A stretch of 64,000 nt of DNA, from contig NZ_CALUCS010000012.1 of assembly GCF_943914615.1 (NCBI RefSeq), positions 10,006-74,005 on the forward strand, given 5' to 3'. Under the pieces are notes generated by a model. That model was not told the DNA's origin and ran no database searches. It saw only the letters and a program-made list of their open reading frames with translations. The stretch is from an uncultured Corynebacterium sp. Its GTDB lineage: Bacteria > Actinomycetota > Actinomycetes > Mycobacteriales > Mycobacteriaceae. The first letter of the stretch is position 1. Every line of letters starts with the position of its first letter. This document shows, piece by piece, positions 19,228 through 26,015 of this stretch. The position numbers were made by a program, and so were the translations under genes.

Positions 19228-19243
19228 TGTGATGTTAATCACA
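19228..19243. promoter_or_regulatory. GlxR/CRP binding site upstream of whiB1
   Basis: TGTGATGTTAATCACA is a perfect TGTGA-N6-TCACA palindrome, the consensus of corynebacterial GlxR and mycobacterial CRP (cAMP receptor proteins). It is 326 bases ahead of whiB1 and 46 bases after the beta-propeller stop codon. CRP is known to bind the whiB1 promoter in M. tuberculosis. Confidence 0.85.
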
Positions 19244-19436
19244 TTTTAAGGAAAACCTCTAGCCAAACTGCAAATAGCATGCGACAATCTTCCAAGTAAC
19301 CGATAAGAGACCAAAAGGTTAACAGCAAACCAACGCAAACCAACAAGGTCTTAATCGCAAGGCGAGAAGCCGCCGCGACCCCCTCTACACACAGGTCTGC
19401 ACGCCACTTCGCCACCACCACTTTTGCCTGAATTTG

Positions 19437-19453
19437 CCTAGAGATTCTCTAGG
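19437..19453. repeat. 17-base perfect palindrome upstream of whiB1
   Basis: CCTAGAGA-T-TCTCTAGG is an exact inverted repeat with a one-base centre, 116 bases ahead of whiB1. It has no T-tract after it, so it looks like an operator rather than a terminator. The binding protein is unknown. Confidence 0.65.
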
Positions 19454-19568
19454 TCAATTCGTCGAGCCCAACTTCGATCACCGGCCAAAGTGCCCACACC
19501 GACTGCAAGCAACCAAGACGACGCACTTCGGACATCCTTTGTCTGAAAAATAGAAGGGAAACACAATA

Positions 19569-19835
19569 ATGGATTGGCGCCACAAAGCCGTTTGCCGTGA
19601 AGAAGACCCCGAGCTGTTCTTCCCCGTAGGAAACTCCGGCCCCGCCCTGGCCCAGATCGCCAAGGCCAAGCTGGTCTGCAACCGCTGCCCCGTCGCTTCC
19701 CAGTGCCTCAACTGGGCCATCGAGTCCGGCCAGGATGCCGGCGTGTGGGGCGGCATGGCCGAGGACGAGCGTCGCGCACTGAAGCGTCGCACCAACCGCG
19801 GTCGCACCCGCACCCGCAAGCGCATCACCGTTTAA
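19569..19835 (+). CDS. whiB1: WhiB1-type [4Fe-4S] transcription factor
   Basis: An 88-residue WhiB protein. The four cluster cysteines are C9, C37, C40 and C46 (CNRCPVASQC), followed by the GVWGGM turn and a basic C-terminal tail (KRRTNRGRTRTRKRI) that binds DNA. WhiB1 has a nitric-oxide-sensitive cluster and interacts with the primary sigma factor in mycobacteria. ATG 19569 has GAAGGGAAA upstream. It sits directly before the gene for ribosomal protein bL37, as in mycobacteria. Confidence 0.95.
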   Translation: MDWRHKAVCREEDPELFFPVGNSGPALAQIAKAKLVCNRCPVASQCLNWAIESGQDAGVWGGMAEDERRALKRRTNRGRTRTRKRITV

Positions 19836-19917
19836 ACCCCAACATTTTGTCCAGCTACGCGCCCCCGCTAAGCTGAACAGGTTGAAACTGTCCCCTTAAA
19901 CACCAAGGAGCTGCACA

Positions 19918-19992
19918 ATGAGCAAGCGTGGCCGCAAGCGCAAGGATCGTCGCAAGAAGAAGGCTAACCACGGCAAGCGCCCGAACAGCTAA
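19918..19992 (+). CDS. Ribosomal protein bL37 (24 residues)
   Basis: This tiny gene encodes a 24-residue, extremely basic peptide: MSKRGRKRKDRRKKK followed by ANHGKRPNS. It closely matches bL37, the small actinobacterial large-subunit protein found in mycobacterial ribosome structures, whose gene also follows whiB1. AAGGAG lies seven bases before ATG 19918, and a strong terminator follows the stop. It is easily missed by gene callers because of its size. Confidence 0.88.
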   Translation: MSKRGRKRKDRRKKKANHGKRPNS

Positions 19993-20001
19993 GCCGTAAC
20001 C

Positions 20002-20047
20002 AAAGGCCGGCAGGAGCACCGCAGAAAACGGTGCCCGCCGGCCTTTT
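20002..20047 (+). terminator. Rho-independent terminator after the bL37 gene
   Basis: A long GC-rich stem (AAAGGCCGGC...GCACCG pairing with CGGTGC...GCCGGCCTTTT) around the loop CAGAAAA, ending in T-rich sequence. It ends the whiB1-bL37 unit. Confidence 0.9.
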
Positions 20048-20082
20048 GCTTTGCCCCGGGCTGGCAGAGCTACTGTGCAGGG

Positions 20083-20454
20083 CTATAGCGCTCCGAATAC
20101 GCTATGCGCAATCAAGGAATCGATACGCCGAACATCGAGACCACGTCCGATCTTTACTTTGATCTTTCCGGCTCGTGTCCACAGCTCAATTTCGGCATTG
20201 AAATCAAGCGTTCCCGCATTTTCCGTAGACCACATGTTGATCGACGAATACGGAAGGGAATAGACCTCCACCTTCTTGCCCCTCAGTCCTTGGGCGTCAC
20301 GCATAATTAGGCGCTTTGTGGTGAAGATTGCGCTATCTCTGAAGGTCTTGAATGCCACGACCGCCTGCTCGCCGGGCACGAGCAGCGCCATGACATCCTC
20401 GGGAATCGGAACTTCTTCAACGAACGTCCATTCCGCGATCTCAGCAGCTTCCAT
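20083..20454 (-). CDS. Bacterial PH domain protein
   Basis: A 123-residue protein resembling the bPH_1 family: strand-rich core with VVAFKTFRDSAIFTTKRLIM, VYSLPYSSINMWSTENAG and LDFNAEIELWTRAGKIKVK. No membrane helix or signal peptide is visible. Members are small, soluble and of unknown ligand. It stands alone between the bL37 terminator and rshA, on the minus strand. Confidence 0.78.
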   Translation of the reverse strand: MEAAEIAEWTFVEEVPIPEDVMALLVPGEQAVVAFKTFRDSAIFTTKRLIMRDAQGLRGKKVEVYSLPYSSINMWSTENAGTLDFNAEIELWTRAGKIKVKIGRGLDVRRIDSLIAHSVFGAL

Positions 20455-20528
20455 TGTTCTCTCCTAAGGCTACGAAGGCTAAACCTTCCGAATATCTACC
20501 GATTACTAATGTAGATTGCTTTGGGGCG

Positions 20529-20792
20529 CTACTCCTCCACCCGGTAGCTAATCACCCGCAACTGCGTGCAGATCCGCGCCCGCAGCTCCACTGGAGCGGG
20601 CTGGCTGCAGCAGCTCCGCAGGAGGTCCCGGACCTGCTGCTCGAGCCCCAACTGCTGCAGGCACTCCGGGCAAGCGTCGGCGTGGGCCCGCAAACGGTCG
20701 CGGCTCTCCCAGTCGGCGTCACCATCAGCAACCTCGTACAGGGCATCCAGCAGGTCGTCACAGTCCGTCTTTCGCGAATTGTCTTTGCACAT
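20529..20792 (-). CDS. rshA: Zinc-binding anti-sigma factor RshA
   Basis: An 87-residue zinc anti-sigma (ZAS) protein. The redox motif HADACPEC (H-x3-C-x2-C) is present, with further cysteines at positions 2, 11 and 61-62. Under disulfide stress such proteins lose zinc and release the sigma factor. It follows sigH by six bases on the same strand, the classical sigma/anti-sigma pair. The C-terminal CC pair is not part of the known switch. Confidence 0.93.
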   Translation of the reverse strand: MCKDNSRKTDCDDLLDALYEVADGDADWESRDRLRAHADACPECLQQLGLEQQVRDLLRSCCSQPAPVELRARICTQLRVISYRVEE

Positions 20793-20798
20793 GTGCTC

Positions 20799-21413
20799 TT
20801 ATCCCTTCGCTTCCGTCAGCTTGTTGTGTGCCGTCTCCGTCACGATCCCGTGCTCCGCGGCTACGTCCTTCAGCTTGCTGCGCAGCTGCTTGCGCCCGCG
20901 GTGCAACCGCGACATCACGGTCCCGATGGGAGTGTCCATGATTTCGGCGATCTCCTTGTAGGCCAGCCCTTCCACGTCCGCGTAGTACACGACCATGCGG
21001 TAGTCCTCGCCCAGGCTCATCAAGGCATCCTGGATGCGCTTATCCGGGATGTTCTTTAGCGCCTCCACCTCAGCGGACTGCAGCCCCACGGAGTCGTGCT
21101 TCGCCGTTTCGGCCAGCTGCCAATCGGTCATCTCGTCAGCGCTGGATTCCGTCGGGCGGCGCTGCGCCTTGCGGTAGCTGTTGATGTACGTGTTCGTCAG
21201 GATTCGGTACATCCACGCCTTCAGGTTTGTTCCTTCCTTGAAGGAACCAAACGCCTGGTAGGCCTTCATGTACGCATCCTGCACCAGATCCTGCGCGTCG
21301 GCCGGGTTGCGCGTCATCCGCAGCGCCGCACCGTAGAGCTGATCCAGCAGGGGCAGCGCGTCTGCTTCGAATCTTTGCAGCAGCTCGTCTGCAGTGTCAT
21401 CGCTGCGTTTCAT
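20799..21413 (-). CDS. sigH: ECF sigma factor SigH
   Basis: A 204-residue ECF sigma factor. Region 2 has DAQDLVQDAYMKAYQAF and AWMYRILTNTYINSYRK; region 4 has EDYRMVVYYADVEGLAYKEI followed by MDTPIGTVMSRLHRGRKQL. It controls the heat and thiol-oxidation response in actinobacteria. ATG 21413 has GAGGTG five bases upstream; a GTG at 21428 would place that site inside the gene. A SigH-type promoter precedes it, which suggests autoregulation. Confidence 0.93.
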   Translation of the reverse strand: MKRSDDTADELLQRFEADALPLLDQLYGAALRMTRNPADAQDLVQDAYMKAYQAFGSFKEGTNLKAWMYRILTNTYINSYRKAQRRPTESSADEMTDWQLAETAKHDSVGLQSAEVEALKNIPDKRIQDALMSLGEDYRMVVYYADVEGLAYKEIAEIMDTPIGTVMSRLHRGRKQLRSKLKDVAAEHGIVTETAHNKLTEAKG

Positions 21414-21437
21414 TCGCTCACCTCTCACCTTTCTTCC

Positions 21438-21464
21438 AACGCAATTCTATCGCCGGTTCATTCC
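21438..21464 (-). promoter_or_regulatory. SigH-dependent promoter of sigH
   Basis: On the minus strand GGAAT (21464-21460), an 18-base spacer and CGTT (21441-21438) match the SigH consensus GGAA(T/C)-N17-20-(C/T)GTT. The site overlaps the last codons of the upstream SRAP gene and would give a short leader that contains the GAGGTG ribosome binding site. Confidence 0.75.
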
Positions 21465-22079
21465 CACCAGTTCCGGGAAGTTATTCGCCACGGAGCCGAC
21501 CTTCCTGTCCGCCTTCCTGCTGTGTACTTCTGTTGTCTTGTTTGGTGACGCCACCAGCTCCGCCTCTGTGCCCTTCAGCCAAGTTTCTAACTCGTTGCCC
21601 ACCAGGATCCTGGGCATGCGGCTGTGCAGCCATTCAAGTTCGGGCAAGGCTGCGACGGTAATGATGGTGCCGTAGAGTTTGCCTTCCACGGCCTTGCACA
21701 GCCCGGCGGCGTACAGGGGGTGACCGTCGGTGGCGGTGGTGAACCAGGGTTGCTTCTTCCCGTCCTCCCCGACGGTCCACTCGTACCAGCCGTCCATCGG
21801 GAAAGCGCATGGCAGGGAGCCGGCAAACAGGGGCTTGGAGAATGCGGTCTCTCCCCGCGCATTGAACACCGTCTTCGGCGGATAGCCCCAGCGTGCGGGG
21901 CCGATCGCGGCCTCGTTTCTAAACTCCCGCACGATGGGCACCTCGGTGGTGGGCGCCACGTTGTAGTTGGCGGGCCACTCCCCGGCCCCGGCGCGGGGTA
22001 TGCGCGAGGCTCCCAGCCGTCGTTGCAGGTCGCCCGAAAGCTCCTCTAAGGAGCTGAACAAAACGTATCGGCCACACAT
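21447..22079 (-). CDS. SRAP domain protein (YedK/HMCES family)
   Basis: A 210-residue SRAP protein. The mature N-terminus starts with Cys2 (MCGRYVLF), the residue that forms the thiazolidine crosslink to abasic sites. NVAPTTEVPIV supplies the conserved Asn and substrate loop; the WYEW segment and the HSRMPRIL motif with its conserved His are also present. It shields abasic sites in single-stranded DNA. It is divergent from aroA, sharing a 60-base promoter region, and its 3' end contains the sigH promoter. Confidence 0.93.
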   Translation of the reverse strand: MCGRYVLFSSLEELSGDLQRRLGASRIPRAGAGEWPANYNVAPTTEVPIVREFRNEAAIGPARWGYPPKTVFNARGETAFSKPLFAGSLPCAFPMDGWYEWTVGEDGKKQPWFTTATDGHPLYAAGLCKAVEGKLYGTIITVAALPELEWLHSRMPRILVGNELETWLKGTEAELVASPNKTTEVHSRKADRKVGSVANNFPELVGMNRR

Positions 22080-22127
22080 ACTCGCCCATTATGCCCACCC
22101 CACACTTCTTTTCCAGCGAAAAAGTGA

Positions 22128-22133
22128 GACAAT
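22128..22133 (+). promoter_or_regulatory. Possible -10 box of a leaderless aroA transcript
   Basis: GACAAT ends six bases before ATG 22140, and no Shine-Dalgarno sequence is seen there. This fits transcription starting at the A of the start codon. It is inference only. Confidence 0.35.
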
Positions 22134-22139
22134 GTGGGT

Positions 22140-23441
22140 ATGTCTGCAGGTATGTCTGAACAACTCTGGCCGGCTCCGGTCGCCACCGAGCCCGTACAGG
22201 CCACCGTGGCTATCCCCGGCTCGAAATCTATCACGAACCGTGCGCTGATCCTCGCCGCACTGGCGGATGCGCCTTCCACCATCACCGGCGGTCTGGTCAG
22301 TCGCGATACGGAGCTGATGATGTCGGCTCTGCGTTCCATGGGAACTCAGATCCTGTTGAAGAACGACCAGATGTACGTCACCCCGGCGGAGAAGCTGCAC
22401 GGCGGTCAGGTGGATTGTGGCCTGGCTGGCACCGTGATGCGCTTCGTCCCGCCAATCGCGGCCTTGGCCACCGGCACAGTTGCCTTCGACGGTGACGTGG
22501 AGGCCCGCCGCCGTCCGATGTCCACCACCCTGAACTCCCTGCGTGCCCTCGGCGCCACCGTGAACACCAGCACCGAGTGCAACCCGGAAGGACTGCCCTT
22601 CTTCGTGGAGGGTTCCGGGGAGGTCCAGGGCGGGGAGATCACCATCGATGCCTCCCAGTCCTCCCAGTTCGTCAGCGGCCTGCTGTTGGCCGGAGCGCGC
22701 TTTACCGAGGGCGTCACCGTTGTCCACGAGGGCAACTCCCTGCCCAGCCAGCCCCACGTCGAGATGACGGTGCAGATGCTGCGCGAGGCCGGGGTGAACG
22801 TGGAGACCTCCTTCAACCGATGGACGGTCCACCCCGGCCCTATCAGTGGCCGCCAGTGGCACGTGGAGCCGGACCTGTCGAATGCCACGCCGTTCATGGC
22901 CGCGGGCGTGCTTACCGGCGGTACCGTGCGCATCCAGAACTGGCCCGCCACCACCAACCAGCCGGGCGACCAGTTCCGCCAGATCCTGCTGGACATGGGC
23001 GCGGAGGCGGAGCTGGACGTCCACCATGGCGATCTTGTCGTTTCCGGCACCGGTCGCGTAAACGGCATTACCTGGGACATGCACGATATTGGGGAGCTCA
23101 CCCCCACCGTCGCCGCCCTGGCAGCCCTGGCCGACGGCCCCAGCCACCTCTACGGAATCGCGCACCTGCGCGGGCACGAGACCGACCGCCTGCAAGCACT
23201 GGCGGATAACATCAACGCCCTCGGCGGCAACGTCGAGCAGACCGCCGACGGACTGATCATCCACCCGGCTGCCCTGGAGGGCGGCCGCTGGGAGTCCTAC
23301 GCCGATCACCGCATGGCTACCGCCGGTGCGATCCTGGGCCTGCGCGTCGAGGGCATCGAGGTCTCGGACGTGGACACCACCACCAAGACCCTCCCCGGCT
23401 TCCGCCGCCGCTGGGCACAGCTGCTGGGCCAGGAACGCTAG
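22140..23441 (+). CDS. aroA: 3-phosphoshikimate 1-carboxyvinyltransferase (EPSP synthase)
   Basis: About 433 residues. It joins shikimate-3-phosphate and PEP in the aromatic amino acid pathway. Active-site segments: PGSKSITNRALILAAL (Lys/Ser/Arg for S3P), LAGTVMRFVPPIAAL (with G-T-x-M-R), QSSQFVSGLLLAG, and the C-terminal ADHRMATAGAILGL. Three in-frame starts lie close together (GTG 22134, ATG 22140, ATG 22152); I took 22140 because a -10-like box fits leaderless initiation there. Its TAG is followed at once by the rsgA ATG, so the two genes form an operon. Confidence 0.95.
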   Translation: MSAGMSEQLWPAPVATEPVQATVAIPGSKSITNRALILAALADAPSTITGGLVSRDTELMMSALRSMGTQILLKNDQMYVTPAEKLHGGQVDCGLAGTVMRFVPPIAALATGTVAFDGDVEARRRPMSTTLNSLRALGATVNTSTECNPEGLPFFVEGSGEVQGGEITIDASQSSQFVSGLLLAGARFTEGVTVVHEGNSLPSQPHVEMTVQMLREAGVNVETSFNRWTVHPGPISGRQWHVEPDLSNATPFMAAGVLTGGTVRIQNWPATTNQPGDQFRQILLDMGAEAELDVHHGDLVVSGTGRVNGITWDMHDIGELTPTVAALAALADGPSHLYGIAHLRGHETDRLQALADNINALGGNVEQTADGLIIHPAALEGGRWESYADHRMATAGAILGLRVEGIEVSDVDTTTKTLPGFRRRWAQLLGQER

Positions 23442-24449
23442 ATGGGGCGAAGGCACAGCAACGCCCACCACTGGGACGAATCCGACGTTCGCGTCCGTCC
23501 CGGCAAGGGCTCCCGCCCACGGACCAAGGATCGGCCGAGCCATAAAAACGCCAAGCGGGGCATGGTCGTCTCCAAGGACCGCGGCCGCTGGGGCGTGGTG
23601 CTAGACGAAGACGGCACCCTCGTCACCTGCATGCGCGCCCGCGAGATGGGACGCACCAACGTGGTCGTCGGAGACCACGTCGGTGTGGTCGGCGATACCT
23701 CCGGCAAGAAGGACACCCTGGCGCGTATCGTGCGGCTCGAAGACCGCACCTCCATTCTGCGCCGCACCGCGGACGACACGGACTCTTTCGAGCGGATCGT
23801 CGTGGCCAATGCGGACTACCTGCTGATCGTCAGTGCCGTGGCCGACCCGCCGCCGCGCACCGGCTTCGTGGAGCGCGCCCTCATCGCCGCCTTCGTCGGC
23901 GGCCTCACCCCGCTGGTCTGCCTCACCAAATCCGACCTCGCCGACCCCAGCGCCTTCGCCGCCGAGTTCCGCGATCTCGACGTAGAGGTCCTCACCACCG
24001 GCGTCAGCGACTCCCTGGACGAACTCACTGAGCACATCACCGGCAAGGTCAGCGCCCTCGTCGGCCACTCCGGGGTGGGCAAATCCACCCTGTTTAATCG
24101 TCTCATCCCCGACGCGGAACGCGCCACCGGGGTAGTCAGCGGGGTAGGCAAGGGCCGGCACACCTCCACCCAGTCCGTGGCGCTCCAGTTGCCCGCGGGC
24201 GGCTGGATTATCGACACTCCGGGCATCCGCAGCCTGGGGCTGGCACACGTCGACCCGGACACCGTGGTGGACGTCTTCGAAGACCTCCGCGAAGTCACGG
24301 AGGACTGCCCCCGCGGCTGCACCCACATGGGCCCGCCAGCCGACCCAGAGTGCGCTCTAGATACCCTCACCGGCGCGTCCGCCCGGCGCGTCACAGCAAT
24401 CCGCCACCTGCTGGAGGCCCTGCGCAGCAACAACGAGTGGGAAATGTAG
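23442..24449 (+). CDS. rsgA: Ribosome small-subunit GTPase RsgA
   Basis: A 335-residue circularly permuted GTPase: G4 (TKSD) precedes G1 (GHSGVGKST) and G3 (DTPG). An N-terminal OB-like domain is followed by the GTPase and a C-terminal zinc knuckle made of CPRGCTHMGPPADPEC. RsgA helps mature the 30S subunit. The first 30 residues are rich in His/Arg/Lys. ATG 23442 immediately follows the aroA stop. Confidence 0.95.
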   Translation: MGRRHSNAHHWDESDVRVRPGKGSRPRTKDRPSHKNAKRGMVVSKDRGRWGVVLDEDGTLVTCMRAREMGRTNVVVGDHVGVVGDTSGKKDTLARIVRLEDRTSILRRTADDTDSFERIVVANADYLLIVSAVADPPPRTGFVERALIAAFVGGLTPLVCLTKSDLADPSAFAAEFRDLDVEVLTTGVSDSLDELTEHITGKVSALVGHSGVGKSTLFNRLIPDAERATGVVSGVGKGRHTSTQSVALQLPAGGWIIDTPGIRSLGLAHVDPDTVVDVFEDLREVTEDCPRGCTHMGPPADPECALDTLTGASARRVTAIRHLLEALRSNNEWEM

Positions 24450-24457
24450 CTAACCCG

Positions 24458-24964
24458 CTACATCAAATCCACCAGGAACGGCAGCTCCTTCGCGTCGTAC
24501 CAACTCATCAGGTTGTCCTCGCAGTCCCCCAGCGCGAACTCCGCGTCCTCATCCCCTAGGTCAGCTGCGTCGATGCACTCGATCGCTTTCGCCGTGGCGG
24601 CCTCCGCGTCGGCGTCATCGACATGGATCGCCAACAACTGCTGCACCTTCACAACCGCCGGGTCCAGCCGTACCACAGACTCGCCGTCGGTCGGCGCCAA
24701 AGTAACCGCCGAGTCGTCGATCTCCGCGCTGATCACCACGCGCCGGTGCGGAAAGCGCTCCTCCCCGCCCGCGCTCAGCAGGCGCAGCGAGGCCCGCGCG
24801 GCGTCCAGGAAAGCTGTGTACGCCAGCTCCTCCTCGTCGCCGCCGGTGTAGAACTCCCGCACCGCCGGCGTCAGCGCAAATCCCACCGCGGAGCGCACCG
24901 GGTGCTCTCCCTGCTCCGCGAGTGTGCCCAGCATGTCAAAGGTCGCGGGAATGTACACCAACAT
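24458..24964 (-). CDS. DUF6912 family protein
   Basis: A 168-residue acidic, soluble protein beginning MLVYIPATFDMLGTLAEQG and resembling the actinobacterial DUF6912 family. It is rich in Ala, Asp and Glu, with no catalytic motif that I recognise. The start lies three bases after the stop of the HAD gene, so the two are co-transcribed. It converges with rsgA, leaving eight bases between the stops. Confidence 0.7.
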   Translation of the reverse strand: MLVYIPATFDMLGTLAEQGEHPVRSAVGFALTPAVREFYTGGDEEELAYTAFLDAARASLRLLSAGGEERFPHRRVVISAEIDDSAVTLAPTDGESVVRLDPAVVKVQQLLAIHVDDADAEAATAKAIECIDAADLGDEDAEFALGDCEDNLMSWYDAKELPFLVDLM

Positions 24965-24967
24965 GGT

Positions 24968-25378
24968 TTAGAACTCTCCCTCCAGCTCAAACACGCCGGT
25001 AATCTCCACCACCGCACGGTCGAACTGCTGGTAGTAAATGCCAATCAGGCCCGCATCCACGGCGCCGCGGATGTTCAGGATGTTGTCGTCCACCAGCACC
25101 AGATCCTGCTGCGGCAGATCCAGACGGTCGGCGGTGATGCGGAAGATCTCCTCCGAGGGCTTCTCCGCACCCACCTCGCCAGACAGGACAACGGCATCCA
25201 CATAACCGCCCTCCAGCCACGTGCGAATCAGGGCCGCGCCCGCCCCGCCCGGGTCGTTGGAAAGAATCGCCGTGGCAATGCCCTCCGCTCGTGCCGCCGA
25301 CAGCAGCTTACGCCACCGCCTGCGGTCTTCCTCGGCACCGTCCAACACTCCGCAATAATCAACTACTAGTCCACGCAT
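24968..25378 (-). CDS. HAD superfamily hydrolase, minimal type
   Basis: A 136-residue HAD-fold protein with the four motifs in order: DYCGVLD (I), ILSND (II, with the SND end), EKPSEEIF (III Lys) and VLVDDN (IV). The second position of motif I lacks the usual Asp (D-Y-C instead of DxD), as in the epoxide-hydrolase-like branch. There is hardly room for a cap domain, so a small or macromolecular substrate is possible. Leader gene of a two-gene unit with the DUF6912 gene. Confidence 0.82.
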   Translation of the reverse strand: MRGLVVDYCGVLDGAEEDRRRWRKLLSAARAEGIATAILSNDPGGAGAALIRTWLEGGYVDAVVLSGEVGAEKPSEEIFRITADRLDLPQQDLVLVDDNILNIRGAVDAGLIGIYYQQFDRAVVEITGVFELEGEF

Positions 25379-25410
25379 GCCCTATATTCTGCCATCTTTT
25401 CGCCCTCCGG

Positions 25411-25440
25411 CGCCCCGCGGGGCGTACACTTCGCTATAGT
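25411..25440. promoter_or_regulatory. Divergent promoter region with GC palindrome
   Basis: CGCCCCGCGGGGCG (25411-25424) is a perfect 14-base palindrome, followed ten bases later by a -10-like TATAGT (25435-25440) facing the DUF6459 gene. It lies between the divergent HAD and DUF6459 genes and could be an operator. Confidence 0.4.
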
Positions 25441-25514
25441 TATGCCCGTATGGCGCCTTCGGGGGAACGCACCGTACAGCTTCACTGGCATGAACAACAG
25501 GGGGATTTTCTTTC

Positions 25515-26015
25515 GTGACCACTTCAACTACCACGCGCCCACTTCCGGACTTCGTGTTCCTGCGCCCACCCACCCCGGCCGTCGCTGCGCAGGCCGCCGA
25601 GGAGGAGGTCACTGATTCTTTTCGGGACGCCAACACCCCACCGCCCCAGCGCATCGCGCAGATCGTAAAAATGTGGCTGGAAGCTTTGGAAGGCCGCCGT
25701 CCGATCGACCATTTGCGCCGCGCGCCCTTCGGCGAGCGCGTGCTAGAGCAACTGCGAGTCCGCCGGCACGTGCGCCCAGAACCGACGAGTGGGCGGGTGG
25801 AAAAGGGGGCGTCAATAATAAGCCTGCACATCCAGCCCAGCGCGGGCGATTGCGTCCGCTTTTGCGCATCGGTGAAGATGGGCGAACGGGTGCGGGCCAT
25901 TGCGGGAAGCATGTCGCAGCACACGCAGAAACGCCGCGCGGAGCTGCATCAACTGCACAGCTCCGCGCGGCGTGGGGTCAAGATCTGGGCGATCGATAGC
26001 CTCAGCTTGATTTAG
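25515..26015 (+). CDS. Rv3235-like (DUF6459) protein
   Basis: A 166-residue basic protein resembling the Rv3235/DUF6459 family that sits opposite secA1 in actinobacteria. The N-terminus is Pro/Thr-rich. The conserved part includes QIVKMWLEALEGRRPIDHL and, later, VKMGERVRAIAGSM followed by the WAIDSLSLI end. The function is unknown. GTG 25515 is preceded by AGGGGGA. The stop overlaps the secA1 stop by three to four bases. Residues ASII are written with the rare codons TCA ATA ATA, where the gene contains a GGCGTCAATA word. Confidence 0.7.
   Translation: MTTSTTTRPLPDFVFLRPPTPAVAAQAAEEEVTDSFRDANTPPPQRIAQIVKMWLEALEGRRPIDHLRRAPFGERVLEQLRVRRHVRPEPTSGRVEKGASIISLHIQPSAGDCVRFCASVKMGERVRAIAGSMSQHTQKRRAELHQLHSSARRGVKIWAIDSLSLI
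25808..25817 (+). repeat. GGCGTCAATA dispersed motif
   Basis: Exact copy, inside the DUF6459 gene, read GCG TCA ATA with codons that are rare in this GC-rich window. Confidence 0.6.

Larger units (their letters stand above)
19182..19568 (+). promoter_or_regulatory. AT-rich intergenic region upstream of whiB1
   Basis: These 387 bases hold no credible ORF. They are markedly more AT-rich than the surroundings and contain a perfect GlxR/CRP site (19228-19243), a 17-base palindrome (19437-19453) and, close to the gene, the ribosome binding site GAAGGGAAA. The length implies a long leader or a complex promoter for whiB1. Confidence 0.8.

Noticed and set aside
22089..23543. Long open frame on the minus strand opposite aroA (484 codons)
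   Set aside because: It is a shadow frame typical of GC-rich DNA: low complexity, no family match, and aroA is complete on the other strand.
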